Positions 39,142 through 49,500 of a stretch of 64,000 nt of DNA are shown here, piece after piece (positions within the stretch are counted from its first letter, which is position 1; each line of letters opens with the position of its first letter). The notes beneath the pieces are model-generated. The model made no database searches, was not told the DNA's origin, and was given only the letters and a program-made list of their open reading frames with translations. The stretch is taken from the NCBI GenBank assembly GCA_038205395.1, contig JBBRBX010000008.1:1-64000 (forward strand), written 5' to 3'. This DNA is from Fredericiella sp038205395 (GTDB lineage: Bacteria > Chloroflexota > Anaerolineae > Caldilineales > Caldilineaceae). The position numbers were made by a program, and so were the translations under genes.

Positions 39142-39906
39142 TTACCCTCTCCCCGCCAGAATCTTGCGCCGGTACTCTTCATCCAGCCGCTTGTCGATGC
39201 GTTCGGCTTCTTCCTCCGGCATATAGTGGGGGCCGCCCAGGGCATAGGTCCCCAGCAGAATCTTGGACCATTTATCCGCCATGCGCATGATGTTGAGCGC
39301 TTCCTGCGCCGTCTGGCCGATGGCGGTGATGCCGTGGTTGACCATGAGCAGCAGCTTGGGGTTGCTGCCGTGCGCATCTTGATAGCGGCGCAGTTCATTA
39401 CGGATAGCGTGGCCCAGATAGAAGCCTGGGTCCACATAGGGCACGACCGCGGGATAGCGGCCGCAGACGACGATGCCATCGGGGAACATGGGGCGCTTGT
39501 AGGGATCAGCGCCCAGCTTGCTGCACAGGATCGAGTTGGCCGACACCGGGTGCGCGTGCGCGATCCATTTGGCGCCCCCCTCGGCCAGCAGCACGGCGTG
39601 CATAAAGGTCTCAGTGGAAGGGCGTTTGTGCGCCGGATCGACCAGCACATCGGCCAGTGCGGCGCCCACTTCAATCTCGTTCATCTGCGGGCGATCGACA
39701 TACGCCAGGACCGCGTCCAGGCGTATGTGGCTGAAGCTGGCGGCGTTGGCCGTCGACAACGACGTGCCTGAGGCTTTGATCCAAAAGGTGCCGTCGCCCA
39801 CGCCCGCACTGGTGTTGCCTTCGCCCAAAATGGCGAGGCCGCGATCCTCACGGCCTACTTCCAGCGAGAGAGTAATCAATTGTTCAAGTATCGTATCAGC
39901 AGACAT
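39142..39906 (-). CDS. Class II aldolase/adducin family protein (candidate rhamnulose-1-phosphate aldolase)
   Basis: A 254-residue class II aldolase fold protein. GEGNTSA and IKASGTSL form the phosphate-binding region. The zinc ligands appear as HAHP (two histidines) and the histidine in LLMVNHGIT; the glutamate in STETFMHAVLL suits the catalytic position. The family splits sugar phosphates such as L-fuculose- or L-rhamnulose-1-phosphate. Its divergent placement against the rhamnose transport operon, sharing a control region, suggests L-rhamnulose-1-phosphate. AAGGAG precedes the ATG. Confidence 0.82.
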   Translation of the reverse strand: MSADTILEQLITLSLEVGREDRGLAILGEGNTSAGVGDGTFWIKASGTSLSTANAASFSHIRLDAVLAYVDRPQMNEIEVGAALADVLVDPAHKRPSTETFMHAVLLAEGGAKWIAHAHPVSANSILCSKLGADPYKRPMFPDGIVVCGRYPAVVPYVDPGFYLGHAIRNELRRYQDAHGSNPKLLLMVNHGITAIGQTAQEALNIMRMADKWSKILLGTYALGGPHYMPEEEAERIDKRLDEEYRRKILAGRG

Positions 39907-39945
39907 TTTTTGTGGCTCCTTGCCTGAAAAGAAAGTTTCCTCCCC

Positions 39946-39974
39946 ATTCTACTCCATATTGATTGGGCAAACAA
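39946..39974 (-). promoter_or_regulatory. Promoter for the class II aldolase gene
   Basis: On the minus strand TTGTTT (39969-39974) and TAGAAT (39946-39951) are 17 bases apart, 40 bases upstream of the ATG. Confidence 0.6.
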
Positions 39975-40011
39975 GGCGATTCGTAAGTGATGTGAAACGG
40001 CTTTGGCGTTG

Positions 40012-40040
40012 TTGCGCAATTCGTACAGAAGGCGTATACT
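40012..40040 (+). promoter_or_regulatory. Promoter for the rhamnose transport operon
   Basis: TTGCGC (40012-40017), 17 bases, TATACT (40035-40040), giving a leader of about 40 bases before the ATG at 40088. Its -35 lies 38 bases from that of the divergent aldolase promoter, so one regulator could control both. Confidence 0.6.
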
Positions 40041-40087
40041 GGCAAAAGCTTCAAAGTGCTGCCCAGATCAGTCCCAACTTCACCTCT

Positions 40088-41629
40088 ATGCAAAGCAACC
40101 CTATGGCGGAGCAACGCCCGGTGCTCAGTGGGCACAATATCTCCAAATCGTTTGGCGGGGTCAAGGCGCTGCAAGGTGTGGAGTTTGCCGCTTATCCCGG
40201 CGAAGTCCATGCGCTGCTAGGTGAAAACGGCGCCGGCAAATCCACCCTGATCAAATGCTTCACCGGCGTCTACCAGCCCGATGAGGGTGAACTGCTGGTG
40301 AATGAGCGGCCTGTGCAGTTTGCTGACCCACGCGATGCGCGGCAGATAGGGATCGCCGCCATCTATCAAGAGCCAAGCCTTTTTCCCGATCTGGACATCA
40401 CGGAAAACATTTTTGTCGGGCGCCAGTTGACCGCCGGCGGCGGGCGGGTGGCCTGGGGCAAGATGGTGCAGGAGGCGCGCACCCTGCTGGCTACGTTGGG
40501 CGTGCATCTCGACCCCGGCGCTAAGGCGCGCTTTCTCAGCGTGGCTGAGCAGCAGATGGTCGAAATCGCGCGGGCATTGTCGATCAACGCCAAGATTTTG
40601 ATCATGGATGAGCCGACCTCTTCGCTGACGCTGGCGGAGGTGGCCGAACTGTTCCGCATCGTCCGTCAACTGCGCGCAGCCGGCACGGCGGTGATTTTTA
40701 TATCGCACCGGCTGGAAGAACTGTTCGAGGTGGCGGACCGCGTCACCATTTTGCGCGATGGGCGCTATGTCGGGACACAGTCGCTGGCCAATGTCACGAC
40801 TGCGCAGTTGATTGAAATGATGGTCGGGCGCACGCTGGCCGATCTGTTCCCCAAACAGGCGGTGGCGCCGGGTGAAGTGCTGCTTGCTGTGGAAAAGCTC
40901 AGCCTGGCCGGTGTCTTTAACGACATCTCCTTCCAAGTGCGCGCCGGCGAGATCGTGGGGCTGGCTGGGCTGGTGGGGGCCGGGCGGACGGATGTGGCGC
41001 AGGCGATCTTCGGCATCGTGCAGGCCAGCGCGGGTGTGGTGAAGGTGAACGGGCAGCCGGTCGCCATGCGTGACCCGCAGACGGCGATGGCGCTGGGGCT
41101 GGCGTATGTGCCTGAGGACCGCCAGCACCACGGCCTGCTGCTGCCCATGAGCATCGCGCAGAATATCACCCTGCCCAACCTGCCCCACTTTGCCCGCCTG
41201 GGCTGGCTCAACCAGCGCAGCGAGCGCCAGGAGGCAGTGGCCGCCGCCGATCAGTTGGAAGTCAAACGCAGCAGCGTGACGCAAAAGGTCAATGAACTCT
41301 CCGGCGGCAACCAGCAGAAGGTGGTGCTGGCCAAATGGCTGGCCACCAACCCGCGTATTCTCATCCTGGACGAGCCAACGCGTGGGATTGATGTCGGCAC
41401 CAAGAGCGCGGTGCACGCGTTGATGAGCCAACTGGCCGCCCAGGGCATTGCCATCCTGATGATCTCGTCCGAACTGCCTGAGATCTTGGGCATGAGCGAC
41501 CGCGTTCTGGTCATGCGCGAGGGGCGCTTGACCGGCCATTTTGCCCGCGCCGAGGCCACGCAGGAAAAAATCATGCAGGCCGCCACCGTGGGACAAGCGC
41601 TGGACGCCGTCCCTGCCGTTATTGCATAG
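40088..41629 (+). CDS. rhaT: Sugar (rhamnose-type) ABC transporter ATP-binding protein, two NBDs
   Basis: A 513-residue CUT2-type ATPase with two nucleotide-binding domains. The first has Walker A GENGAGKST, signature region LSVAEQQMVEIARAL and Walker B LIMDEPTSSL. The second has the degenerate P-loop GLVGAGRTD typical of CUT2, an intact LSGGNQQKV and ILDEPTRGIDVG. The open frame continues upstream to 39518, but the promoter at 40012-40040 places the true start at 40088 or 40103. Neither has a clear ribosome site. Two permease genes follow directly. Confidence 0.9.
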   Translation: MQSNPMAEQRPVLSGHNISKSFGGVKALQGVEFAAYPGEVHALLGENGAGKSTLIKCFTGVYQPDEGELLVNERPVQFADPRDARQIGIAAIYQEPSLFPDLDITENIFVGRQLTAGGGRVAWGKMVQEARTLLATLGVHLDPGAKARFLSVAEQQMVEIARALSINAKILIMDEPTSSLTLAEVAELFRIVRQLRAAGTAVIFISHRLEELFEVADRVTILRDGRYVGTQSLANVTTAQLIEMMVGRTLADLFPKQAVAPGEVLLAVEKLSLAGVFNDISFQVRAGEIVGLAGLVGAGRTDVAQAIFGIVQASAGVVKVNGQPVAMRDPQTAMALGLAYVPEDRQHHGLLLPMSIAQNITLPNLPHFARLGWLNQRSERQEAVAAADQLEVKRSSVTQKVNELSGGNQQKVVLAKWLATNPRILILDEPTRGIDVGTKSAVHALMSQLAAQGIAILMISSELPEILGMSDRVLVMREGRLTGHFARAEATQEKIMQAATVGQALDAVPAVIA

Positions 41630-41639
41630 GAAACAAGCT

Positions 41640-42659
41640 GTGGCCGCACAAACGACCTCCAATTCATCTCCCAAACAAAGCTGGCTGTTGACGCTGGTGC
41701 GTCTGCGCGAACTGGGCATTGTTCTTTTTATCGTGCTGCTGGTGGCGGCGGTCAGTATCCGCAGCCCCTATTTTTTTAGCGTCGAAAACTTCCGCGACAT
41801 CCTGCTCAACATCTCCATCCTGGCTATCGTCGCCCTGGCGCAGGCAATGGTCATCATCACCGGCGGCATTGATCTGTCGGTCAGCTCGACCATTGGGCTG
41901 GTGGCGATGATGATCGCCTTTGTGGTGGCGCGGCTGGCGGGCTTCCCCCCCTGGCTGGCGCTGCCGTTGGGCATGATGTTGGGCGCCGTGCTGGGCAGCG
42001 TCAACGGGCTGCTGATCGCCGGCGGCGGGCTGCCGCCCATCATCGCTACCCTGGGCACCTACAGCATCTACCGCGGCCTGGTCTTTTTCTACAGCGGCGG
42101 CTCCTGGATCAATGCCTTTGAACTGCCGGCCAGCTTTAAGGAGATTGCCAAGGGCACGCCGTTGGGGGTTCCCAACCTGATTCTGTTTGCGCTGGTGATT
42201 GTGTTGGCCGTCTACTATTTCCTCAACTACACACGGCTGGGCCGCGATATTTACGCCGTCGGCAGCAATAAACTGGCGGCGCAGATGGCGGGCGTGCGCG
42301 TCAGCCGCACGATTTTTATGGTCTATCTCATCTCCGGAGTGTTGGCGGGGCTGGCCGGCGTGCTGTGGGCCTCGCGCTTCGAGTCGGCGCAGACCAATAC
42401 CGCCCTCGGCTTTGAGCTGCAGACGGTGGCCGCGGCGGTGGTCGGCGGCGTCAGCGTGCTGGGGGGCAGCGGCACCGTCCCCGGCGTCATTCTGGGCGCT
42501 TTTCTGCTGGGCATCATCAACAACGCGCTGACCCTCGTGCGTATCTCGCCTTTCTGGCAGCTTGCCGCGCAGGGTCTGCTGATTCTGCTGGCGGTGGTGG
42601 TTGACTTTACCATCTCGCGCCGGCTGCAGCGGCTGGTTGCCGTCAGGAGGCGCGCATGA
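41640..42659 (+). CDS. rhaP: CUT2 sugar ABC transporter permease (rhamnose-type), GTG start
   Basis: A 339-residue permease of the RbsC/XylH type with eight to ten helices. Family features are NISILAIVALAQAMVIITGG followed by IDLSVSS, GSVNGLLIAGGGLPPIIATL, RLGRDIYAVGSNKLAAQMAG and VVGGVSVLGGSGTVPG. The GTG at 41640 has AGGA upstream and lies 10 bases after the ATPase stop. It overlaps the next permease gene by 4 bases, indicating tight coupling. Confidence 0.9.
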   Translation: MAAQTTSNSSPKQSWLLTLVRLRELGIVLFIVLLVAAVSIRSPYFFSVENFRDILLNISILAIVALAQAMVIITGGIDLSVSSTIGLVAMMIAFVVARLAGFPPWLALPLGMMLGAVLGSVNGLLIAGGGLPPIIATLGTYSIYRGLVFFYSGGSWINAFELPASFKEIAKGTPLGVPNLILFALVIVLAVYYFLNYTRLGRDIYAVGSNKLAAQMAGVRVSRTIFMVYLISGVLAGLAGVLWASRFESAQTNTALGFELQTVAAAVVGGVSVLGGSGTVPGVILGAFLLGIINNALTLVRISPFWQLAAQGLLILLAVVVDFTISRRLQRLVAVRRRA

Positions 42660-43762
42660 CCGCCGAAACACGCGCAGGTACACCGCGCCCGGTTTCCCCC
42701 CGCAGCCGCAGCGGTTTCGCATTTCTGCTGCGCTGGGAATGGATGCTGGTTCTGCTGATTGTTTTGGTCACGGTTGGCAACACGCTGCTTTCGCCTTACT
42801 TCCTGCAGACGGCCAACCTGATGCGCGCCTCCTCCGACTTTATGGAGCTGGGGCTGATGATGCTGGCGATGGTGTTTGTCATCATCTCCAACAACATTGA
42901 CCTTTCCGTCGCCTCGACACTGGGCATGACCGCCTCGTTTATGGGGTGGCTGTTTAATGCCGGCTGGAATATCTGGGCCGCCGCCGGCGCGGCGCTGCTG
43001 CTGGGCACGGCGGCCGGTGCGTTTAACGGGCTGCTCATCAGTCGTTTGCGGCTGCCCTCGCTGGTGGTGACATTGGGCACCTTTGCCTTCTACCGAGGGC
43101 TGGCCTATGCCCTGCTGGGTGACGAAGCCGCCCGCGGCTATCCCGACGCCTTTAACTTTCTTGGCCAGGGGCGCTTGTTTGACTTTCGCCTGCCCTTTGC
43201 CGTCGTGCTCTTTGCCGTGCTGGCTCTGCTCTTTGGGCTGGTTCTGCACAAATCCATCTTTGGCCGCCAAGTTTACGCCATCGGCAACAATGAAGACGCT
43301 GCCCGCTTTGCCGGTGTGCCTGCCCAGCGTATCAAGCTGCTCATCTTCACCGCCTCCGGCTTTATGGCGGCATTGGCCGGGCTGGTGCTGGCCGCACGCT
43401 TCGGCTCCACGCGGCCCGACATCGGCACCGGGCTGGAACTCGACGTCATCACCGCCACCGTGTTGGGTGGCATCAGCATCAACGGCGGGCGCGGCACCAT
43501 GCCGGGGGCCGTGCTTTCGCTGATCTTGATCGGGCTGCTGCGCTACGGCATGAGCCTGCTCAACATGCAGGGACAAGTGCAGAGCGTCGTGATCGGCCTG
43601 CTGTTGATCGTATCGATCCTGCTGCCCAATCTGACGCGTGCGGCGGCGCAGCACAAGGGACGGCTAAACGCTGCGCTGCTGTGGAAGGTGGCCGCCGTTG
43701 TCGTGGTGGGGGCGCTGTTTCTGGCCTTTTTTTTCTGGTCGCGCGCCCTGATTGCGGCCTGA
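42656..43762 (+). CDS. rhaQ: CUT2 sugar ABC transporter permease (rhamnose-type), second subunit
   Basis: A 368-residue RbsC-type permease paralogous to its neighbour. Motifs are LGLMMLAMVFVIISNNIDLS, GAFNGLLISRLRLPSLVVTL, FGRQVYAIGNNEDAARFAGV and TATVLGGISINGGRGTMPGA. The start overlaps the previous stop (ATGA). The two permeases are expected to form a heterodimer in the membrane. Confidence 0.9.
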   Translation: MTAETRAGTPRPVSPRSRSGFAFLLRWEWMLVLLIVLVTVGNTLLSPYFLQTANLMRASSDFMELGLMMLAMVFVIISNNIDLSVASTLGMTASFMGWLFNAGWNIWAAAGAALLLGTAAGAFNGLLISRLRLPSLVVTLGTFAFYRGLAYALLGDEAARGYPDAFNFLGQGRLFDFRLPFAVVLFAVLALLFGLVLHKSIFGRQVYAIGNNEDAARFAGVPAQRIKLLIFTASGFMAALAGLVLAARFGSTRPDIGTGLELDVITATVLGGISINGGRGTMPGAVLSLILIGLLRYGMSLLNMQGQVQSVVIGLLLIVSILLPNLTRAAAQHKGRLNAALLWKVAAVVVVGALFLAFFFWSRALIAA

Positions 43763-43826
43763 TTCCTTTGTAATATCAGCAACTTGCAGGCTGACAAGCC
43801 TGCCGCGAGAAGGAGCAATTGCCCAT

Positions 43827-45083
43827 ATGTCTGACCATCAAGCCGACCATCAAGCCGCCTATGACCTCCTGGCCGCCCAACTGGACAAAGCCGGCCTGGA
43901 TGTGGAATCCATCAAGAACACACTGAAGCAGCAGCGGATTGAGACGCCCAGTTGGGGCTACGCCAACAGCGGCACGCGTTTCAAAGCCTTTGCCTGGCCC
44001 GGGGCGGCGACAACCACAGCGCAAAAGCTGGATGACGCCGCCATGGTGCACAAGATGACCGGTGTGGCGCCGACCGTTGCCATTCACATCCCCTGGGACA
44101 AGCCGGCGGATGAAGATTATGCCGCCATGAGCCAGTATGCGCAGGCGCGGGGGATTCACATCGGTGCGGTCAACCCCAATGTGTTTCAGGATGATGAGTA
44201 CAAGCTTGGCTCCTTCGGCAACCCCGACCCCGGCATCCAGGAGCGGGCGCTGGACCATGTGATCGAGTGCTGCGAGATCATGCGCAAGGTGGACAGCGAC
44301 ATCCTCAGCCTGTGGTTTGCCGACGGCACCAACTTTGCCGGACAGGACAATCTGCCGGCGCGCAAGCGCCGCTTTGAACGCCATCTGGCCACCGTTTACG
44401 GCCACCTGCCGGCCGGCAGCCGCATGTTGATCGAGTATAAGTTCTTTGAACCGGCCTTCTACAGCACCGACATCCCCGATTGGGGGACAGCCTATCTATT
44501 GAGCCAAAAATTGGGCGAGCAGGCCCAGGTACTGGTGGACTTGGGCCACCACGCGCAAGGCGTCAACATCGAGCAGATTGTGGCCGTGTTGCTGGACGAG
44601 GGCAAGCTGGGCGGTTTCCATTTCAACAATCGCAAATATGCCGACGACGATCTGATCGTGGGCAGCGTCAACCCGTTTGAGCTGTTTCTGATCTATCATG
44701 AGCTGGTGGCGGCGGAACTCAGCAGCGATGCGCGGCTGCGTGACACGGCGCAGCGGGTCGCCTATATGCTGGACGAATCGCACAGCATTGAAGGCAAACT
44801 GCTGTCGTCGATCCTGGCGGTGATGAACTGCCAGGAAGCCTACGCCAAGGCGCTGTGCGTCTCTCGCCCGCAGTTGGCGGAGCTGCAGCAGGCAGGCGAG
44901 GTTCTGCTGGCCCACAAGCTGCTCAGCGACGCCAATCGCATCGACGTGCGCCCGCTGCTGGCGCAGGTGCGTGCGGAACTGGACGCGCCGGTTGACCCGA
45001 TTGCGGCCTATCTGGCCTCCGGCTATGAAGAGAAGATTCGCCAAGAACGCGGTCTTGCCGCCACCAGCGGCGGTTTTCAGTAG
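43827..45083 (+). CDS. rhaI: L-rhamnose isomerase (Pseudomonas/Rhizobium type)
   Basis: A 418-residue TIM-barrel isomerase. Recognisable parts are TVAIHIPWDKPADEDYAAMS, IGAVNPNVFQDDEYKLGSFG, the metal-binding segment LIEYKFFEPAFYSTD, VLVDLGHHAQGVNIEQIVA and LGGFHFNNRKYADDDLIVGS. It converts L-rhamnose to L-rhamnulose. The ATG at 43827 has AAGGAG about 12 bases upstream. It sits inside the transporter operon, between the permeases and the binding protein, which ties the transporter to rhamnose or a close analogue. Confidence 0.9.
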   Translation: MSDHQADHQAAYDLLAAQLDKAGLDVESIKNTLKQQRIETPSWGYANSGTRFKAFAWPGAATTTAQKLDDAAMVHKMTGVAPTVAIHIPWDKPADEDYAAMSQYAQARGIHIGAVNPNVFQDDEYKLGSFGNPDPGIQERALDHVIECCEIMRKVDSDILSLWFADGTNFAGQDNLPARKRRFERHLATVYGHLPAGSRMLIEYKFFEPAFYSTDIPDWGTAYLLSQKLGEQAQVLVDLGHHAQGVNIEQIVAVLLDEGKLGGFHFNNRKYADDDLIVGSVNPFELFLIYHELVAAELSSDARLRDTAQRVAYMLDESHSIEGKLLSSILAVMNCQEAYAKALCVSRPQLAELQQAGEVLLAHKLLSDANRIDVRPLLAQVRAELDAPVDPIAAYLASGYEEKIRQERGLAATSGGFQ

Positions 45084-45188
45084 GGGAAACGGCGCCGCGG
45101 CAGGCCAAGGGGAAACCGGCGATCTGTCGGTGATCTGTCGGGGCGCTTCTTGCCATATCTCATGTATTGTTTGCTTAGGAGGATTGTC

Positions 45189-46250
45189 ATGTCCAAGAAA
45201 ATTTTGATCGTATTGGTGCTGTTCACCATGCTGCTCTCGGCCTGTACTGCGGTGGCGCCTGCCGCACCCAGCGCTGCCACCGAAGCCGCCGCCACCGAAG
45301 CCGCTGCTGCGCCTGACGCCGCCGCGCCTGCCGGCGGCAACACCTATATCCTGGTGCCCAAGAATCTGGGCAACCCCTATTTTGACGCCGGCAACAAGGG
45401 CGCGCAGGAAGCTGCCGGCGAACTGGGCGTGACTGTGCTCTATCAAGGTTCCAGCACAGCCGACGCCACCGAGCAGATTCAGTTGATCAACTCGCTGATC
45501 GCGCAGCAGGTCAACGGCCTGGCCATCTCCGCCAACGACTCCGACGCGCTGGTCCCGGCGGGCAAGGAAGCGATGGCTGCTGGCATCCCGGTCGTCAGTT
45601 GGGATTCCGCAATTGCGCCGGATGGCCGCAACCTGCACATCAACCAGGCTGACGCCGAAGGCATTGGCCGCACGCAGATCAAGATGATTTCCGACATTAT
45701 CGGCGGCAAGGGCAAGGTTGCTATCTTGAGCGCCACGTCGACGGCCCCCAACCAGAACGAGTGGATCAAGTGGATGGAAGATGAACTGTCCAAGCCCGAA
45801 TATGCCGATATCGAGCTGGTGGCCACCGTGTATGGCGACGATGAAGACGAGAAGAGCTACAACGAAGCAATGGGTTTGATGAAGACCTATCCTGACCTGG
45901 TTGGCATCATCTCCCCCACCTCGGTGGGTATTGCCGCTGCCGGGCGCGCCGTCACGGACAGCGATAAGGTGGGCCAGGTTTTTGTCACCGGTCTGGGCAC
46001 GCCCAACCAGCTGCGCGAGTATGTCAAGAGCGGCGCCATCCCACAGTTTGCGCTGTGGAGTCCGGTCGATTTGGGCTACTTGGCGATCTATACCACGGAC
46101 GCCCTCGCCACCGGCAAAATCACGGGCGAACCTGGTGATAGCTTTAGCGCCGGTAGATTGGGCGACTACACCGTTGCTGAGGACAAGACCGTCCTCCTCG
46201 GCCCGCCCACCGTCTTTGACGCCAACAATATCGATGACTTTGACTTCTAG
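45189..46250 (+). CDS. rhaS: Rhamnose-type ABC transporter substrate-binding lipoprotein
   Basis: A 353-residue periplasmic-binding-type-1 protein of the RhaS/LsrB group. The signal ends in lipobox LLSAC (Cys19), followed by an Ala/Pro linker. The domain begins YILVPKNLGNPYFDAGNKGA and includes LINSLIAQQVNGLAISANDS. TAGGAGG precedes the ATG. It lies 105 bases after rhaI, with a duplicated GATCTGTCGG in the gap, and ends the operon before a good terminator. Assignment to rhamnose rests on similarity and on rhaI. Confidence 0.85.
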   Translation: MSKKILIVLVLFTMLLSACTAVAPAAPSAATEAAATEAAAAPDAAAPAGGNTYILVPKNLGNPYFDAGNKGAQEAAGELGVTVLYQGSSTADATEQIQLINSLIAQQVNGLAISANDSDALVPAGKEAMAAGIPVVSWDSAIAPDGRNLHINQADAEGIGRTQIKMISDIIGGKGKVAILSATSTAPNQNEWIKWMEDELSKPEYADIELVATVYGDDEDEKSYNEAMGLMKTYPDLVGIISPTSVGIAAAGRAVTDSDKVGQVFVTGLGTPNQLREYVKSGAIPQFALWSPVDLGYLAIYTTDALATGKITGEPGDSFSAGRLGDYTVAEDKTVLLGPPTVFDANNIDDFDF

Positions 46251-46315
46251 ACAGGTTTTTCGCTGACCAGAGCGCTGTACGTTGCCGCTCAGCAAAAAAT
46301 GCATTTGTCCTTACC

Positions 46316-46348
46316 AAAGCCTGAGCTTCGCCCTGAAGCTCAGGCTTT
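46316..46348 (+). terminator. Rho-independent terminator after the rhamnose operon
   Basis: AAAGCCTGAGCTTC (46316-46329) pairs with GAAGCTCAGGCTTT (46335-46348), 14 bp with a 5-base loop, followed by CTTTG. Confidence 0.8.
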
Positions 46349-46437
46349 CTTTGCCCTCGTTTGCCCTCCTATCCTTCTACGGCTGCCCGCCTGGGCCAAT
46401 TGTCAGCAGTTTGTAACCGAAACTCTATCCAGGTCTA

Positions 46438-46466
46438 TTCGCAAAAAGGGCTAACTTGGTTACAAT
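46438..46466 (+). promoter_or_regulatory. Promoter for the PQQ dehydrogenase-cytochrome gene
   Basis: TTCGCA (46438-46443), 17 bases, TACAAT (46461-46466), about 70 bases before the ATG. The -35 is imperfect. Confidence 0.4.
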
Positions 46467-46535
46467 GCGGATGGTGAAACAGGTCCTCTACAGCGCTTTC
46501 TTGGGGAATTTCTTTAGATAAAGGGTTTACAATCC

Positions 46536-49500
46536 ATGCACCTTCCTTCCGCCCATACGGTTCCGCGTCCACTCCAGTGGGCAGGGCTTCTGCTTTTTCT
46601 GCTGGTTCCCCTGCTGGTGATGAGCTTCCCAGCGCGCGGCGCCACGGATGCGATCAGCCTGCAGTTGGTGGCGTCCAACTTTGACCAGCCGGTTTATGTC
46701 ACCCATGCCGGGGACGGCAGCGGACGGCTGTTTGTGGTGGAGAAGACTGGGCGCATCAAAATTATCCAGAACGGGCAAGTGCTGCCGACGCCCTTTCTTG
46801 ATATTCATACCATTGTCGGCACGGAATCGGAGGCTGGGCTGCTCAGCATCTCTTTCCCCAGCGACTTTGCTCAAAGCGGCTACTTTTTCGTTTATTACAA
46901 CCATATCAACAAAAATTTAGTCCCCGACACTACCGGTGAGGGCAACGGCGGCAACGATACGGTGGTGGCTCGTTTTCGTCTGGTGAGCGGCGATCCCAAC
47001 CGCGCCGACCCGGCCAGTGAGGAACGCATCCTGCTGGTCAACCAACCATTTGTGAACCACAAGGGCGGCATGACGGCCTTTGGCCCGGACGGATATCTCT
47101 ATATCGGGTTGGGGGACGGCGGCAGCGGCGGCGACCCCAACAATGCCGGCCAACGGCTGAACACCTTGCTGGGCAAGCTGCTGCGCATTTCGGTCGGCGC
47201 CACGGGAACCTATTCCATTCCAGCGGACAACCCCTTTGTCAACACAGCCGGCGCGCGCGGCGAGATTTGGGACTACGGTCTGCGCAACCCCTGGCGCTGG
47301 AGCTTTGATCGCGCCACTAACGATTTGCTGATCGCCGATGTGGGCCAGAACCAATATGAAGAGGTCGATGTCCATCCTGCCGGTGTGGGCGGTGGCCTCA
47401 ATTTCGGCTGGCGCTGCTATGAGGGCAACACCGTTTACAACCAGTCCCAGCCCTGCAACGGGCCGTTTACCGCCCCGATTGTGGTGTACGATCATTCGGA
47501 AGGCAATTCCATCACCGGCGGCTATGTCTATCGCGGCTCAGCCTATCCCAGCCTGGTGGGCCGGTACTTTTTCGCCGATTACGGCACCGGCAAGATTTGG
47601 AGCACGGCCAGGAGCGGCGGCAGTTGGTCTGCTAAGCAGCTTTTGCTGGACACAAGCTACGGCATCAGCTCCTTTGGCGAAGACCAGGCCGGCGAACTGT
47701 ATGTCGTCGATCTGAATGGCGCCGCCGTCTACCGGCTGACGGACGATACACCGCTGCCGACCGCCACCCAGACGGCAGCCCCCACCAACACGGCCACCGC
47801 CACACCGACCATAACGCCCACACCGCCCAATACGCCGCTGCCGGGCACAGCAACCTGGACGCCGACCGCCACCCCCACCGCGACCACGCCGGCCACGGCC
47901 ACGCCGACGGCGACCGCCACCGTAGAAGGCGCTGCACCGACGGCCACGGCCACGCTGGTGGCGGATGCGGATTTTGTCCTGCCCGGTACGCAGCCGGGCA
48001 CGCTGGTAGACTCGATCGTCGACCCCACTACCTGCCAGACCTGCCATACGGACCCGATTTACAAAGCCTGGCGCGGCAGCATGATGAGCCAGGCCGGGCG
48101 CGACCCGCTCTTCTGGGCCGCGCTGCATGTGGCGGAAGAGGATGTGCCCGGTTCGGGCGACTACTGCTTGCGCTGCCACGCGCCCAAGGGCTGGTTTGAA
48201 GGGCGCAGCCATCCTGCCGATGGTTCGGCGCTTCTGCCGCAGGATATCAAGGCTGGGGTTGCCTGCGAGGTCTGCCATCGGGCCGTCTCACCGGCGCCGA
48301 GCAGCAACAGCAGCGACCAGGCCGCGCAGCGCGACGCCACCATCCGCTCTTTGCTGGCGCAGGCTCCGTCGCCCGACCATCTCGGCAGCGCCATGCTGAT
48401 CCTCGACCCCGAAGACAACCGGCGCGGCCCCTTTGCCTTTGAAAACCCGCCGCCGCACCCCAAAGCAACCTGGCGCACCGATCTGCTGGGGCAGAACGGC
48501 GACCCGGTGGCTGAGGCGACGCTGTGCGGAACTTGTCATAATCTCGACAACCCGGCGCTCTCGTGGGATGCCGCCCGCAACCAATATTGGCCTAATGCCG
48601 AAGACGCGCCGCCGCCTTCCGTGGCGCGCGATGCGATGTTCCCGGTGGAACGCACCTACGATGAGTGGCTCAACAGCGACTATGCCACGGCGGACGGCGT
48701 CTTTGCGCCGCGGTTTGCCGGCAACAAGCTCGACGGCATTGTCCGCACCTGCCAGGATTGTCATATGACCCGCTCGATCGGCTATGCCGTCTCCCCTGAC
48801 CAGTTTGAGGATGCTGTCCTGCGCGACTGTGGGCTGAACGGCTGTCTGCCGGCGCATGTGCTGGTGGGCGGCAACACGTGGGTCCCGCAGCTGCTGCAGG
48901 ATGCGCGCTGGCGGCTGGCGGCGCTGGACGATGCGGAGGCGCTCAACGAGACGGTTGTGCAGGCACGCGCCATGCTGCAGAAGTCGGCTTCTCTCTCGGT
49001 CAGCATCGCTCAGAACGGGGCGGGCAAACAGGCGATTGTGCGGGTAGTGAACGAGAGCGGGCACAAGCTGCCCACCGGCTATGCCGAAGGCCGCCGCATG
49101 TGGATTGCGCTGCAAGCCTTTGACGCCGCCGGCAGCCCCGTCTACGCCAGCGGCGTCTACGATCCGGCCACGGGGGTTCTCGCCGCCGATCCTGCCCTCA
49201 AGGTCTACGAGATCAAACAGGGGCTGACGCCTGAACTGGCGGCGGCGCTGGGCAAAGAGGCGGGGGAGAGCTTCCACTTTGTGCTCAACAACACCACCGT
49301 CAAGGACAACCGCATCCCGCCGCGCGGCTATACGGTGGCGGCTTACAACCGGCCCGGTATGATGCCGGTGGGCGCCACCTATGCGGACGGCCAGTACTGG
49401 GATGAGACGGTCTACTCCTTGCCACCTAGCGCCGTGCGCGTCGTCGCCTACCTGGCCTATCAGACCTCCTCCAAGGAGTATATCGATTTTCTGCGCAGCA

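Noticed and set aside
39518..40087. N-terminal extension of the sugar ABC ATPase
   Set aside because: The open frame runs through the divergent promoter region and is antisense to the aldolase gene; the ATPase domain starts after base 40088.
47750..47960. Repeat-like GC-rich stretch in the PQQ dehydrogenase gene
   Set aside because: It simply encodes the Thr/Pro/Ala linker between propeller and haem region, with irregular units.
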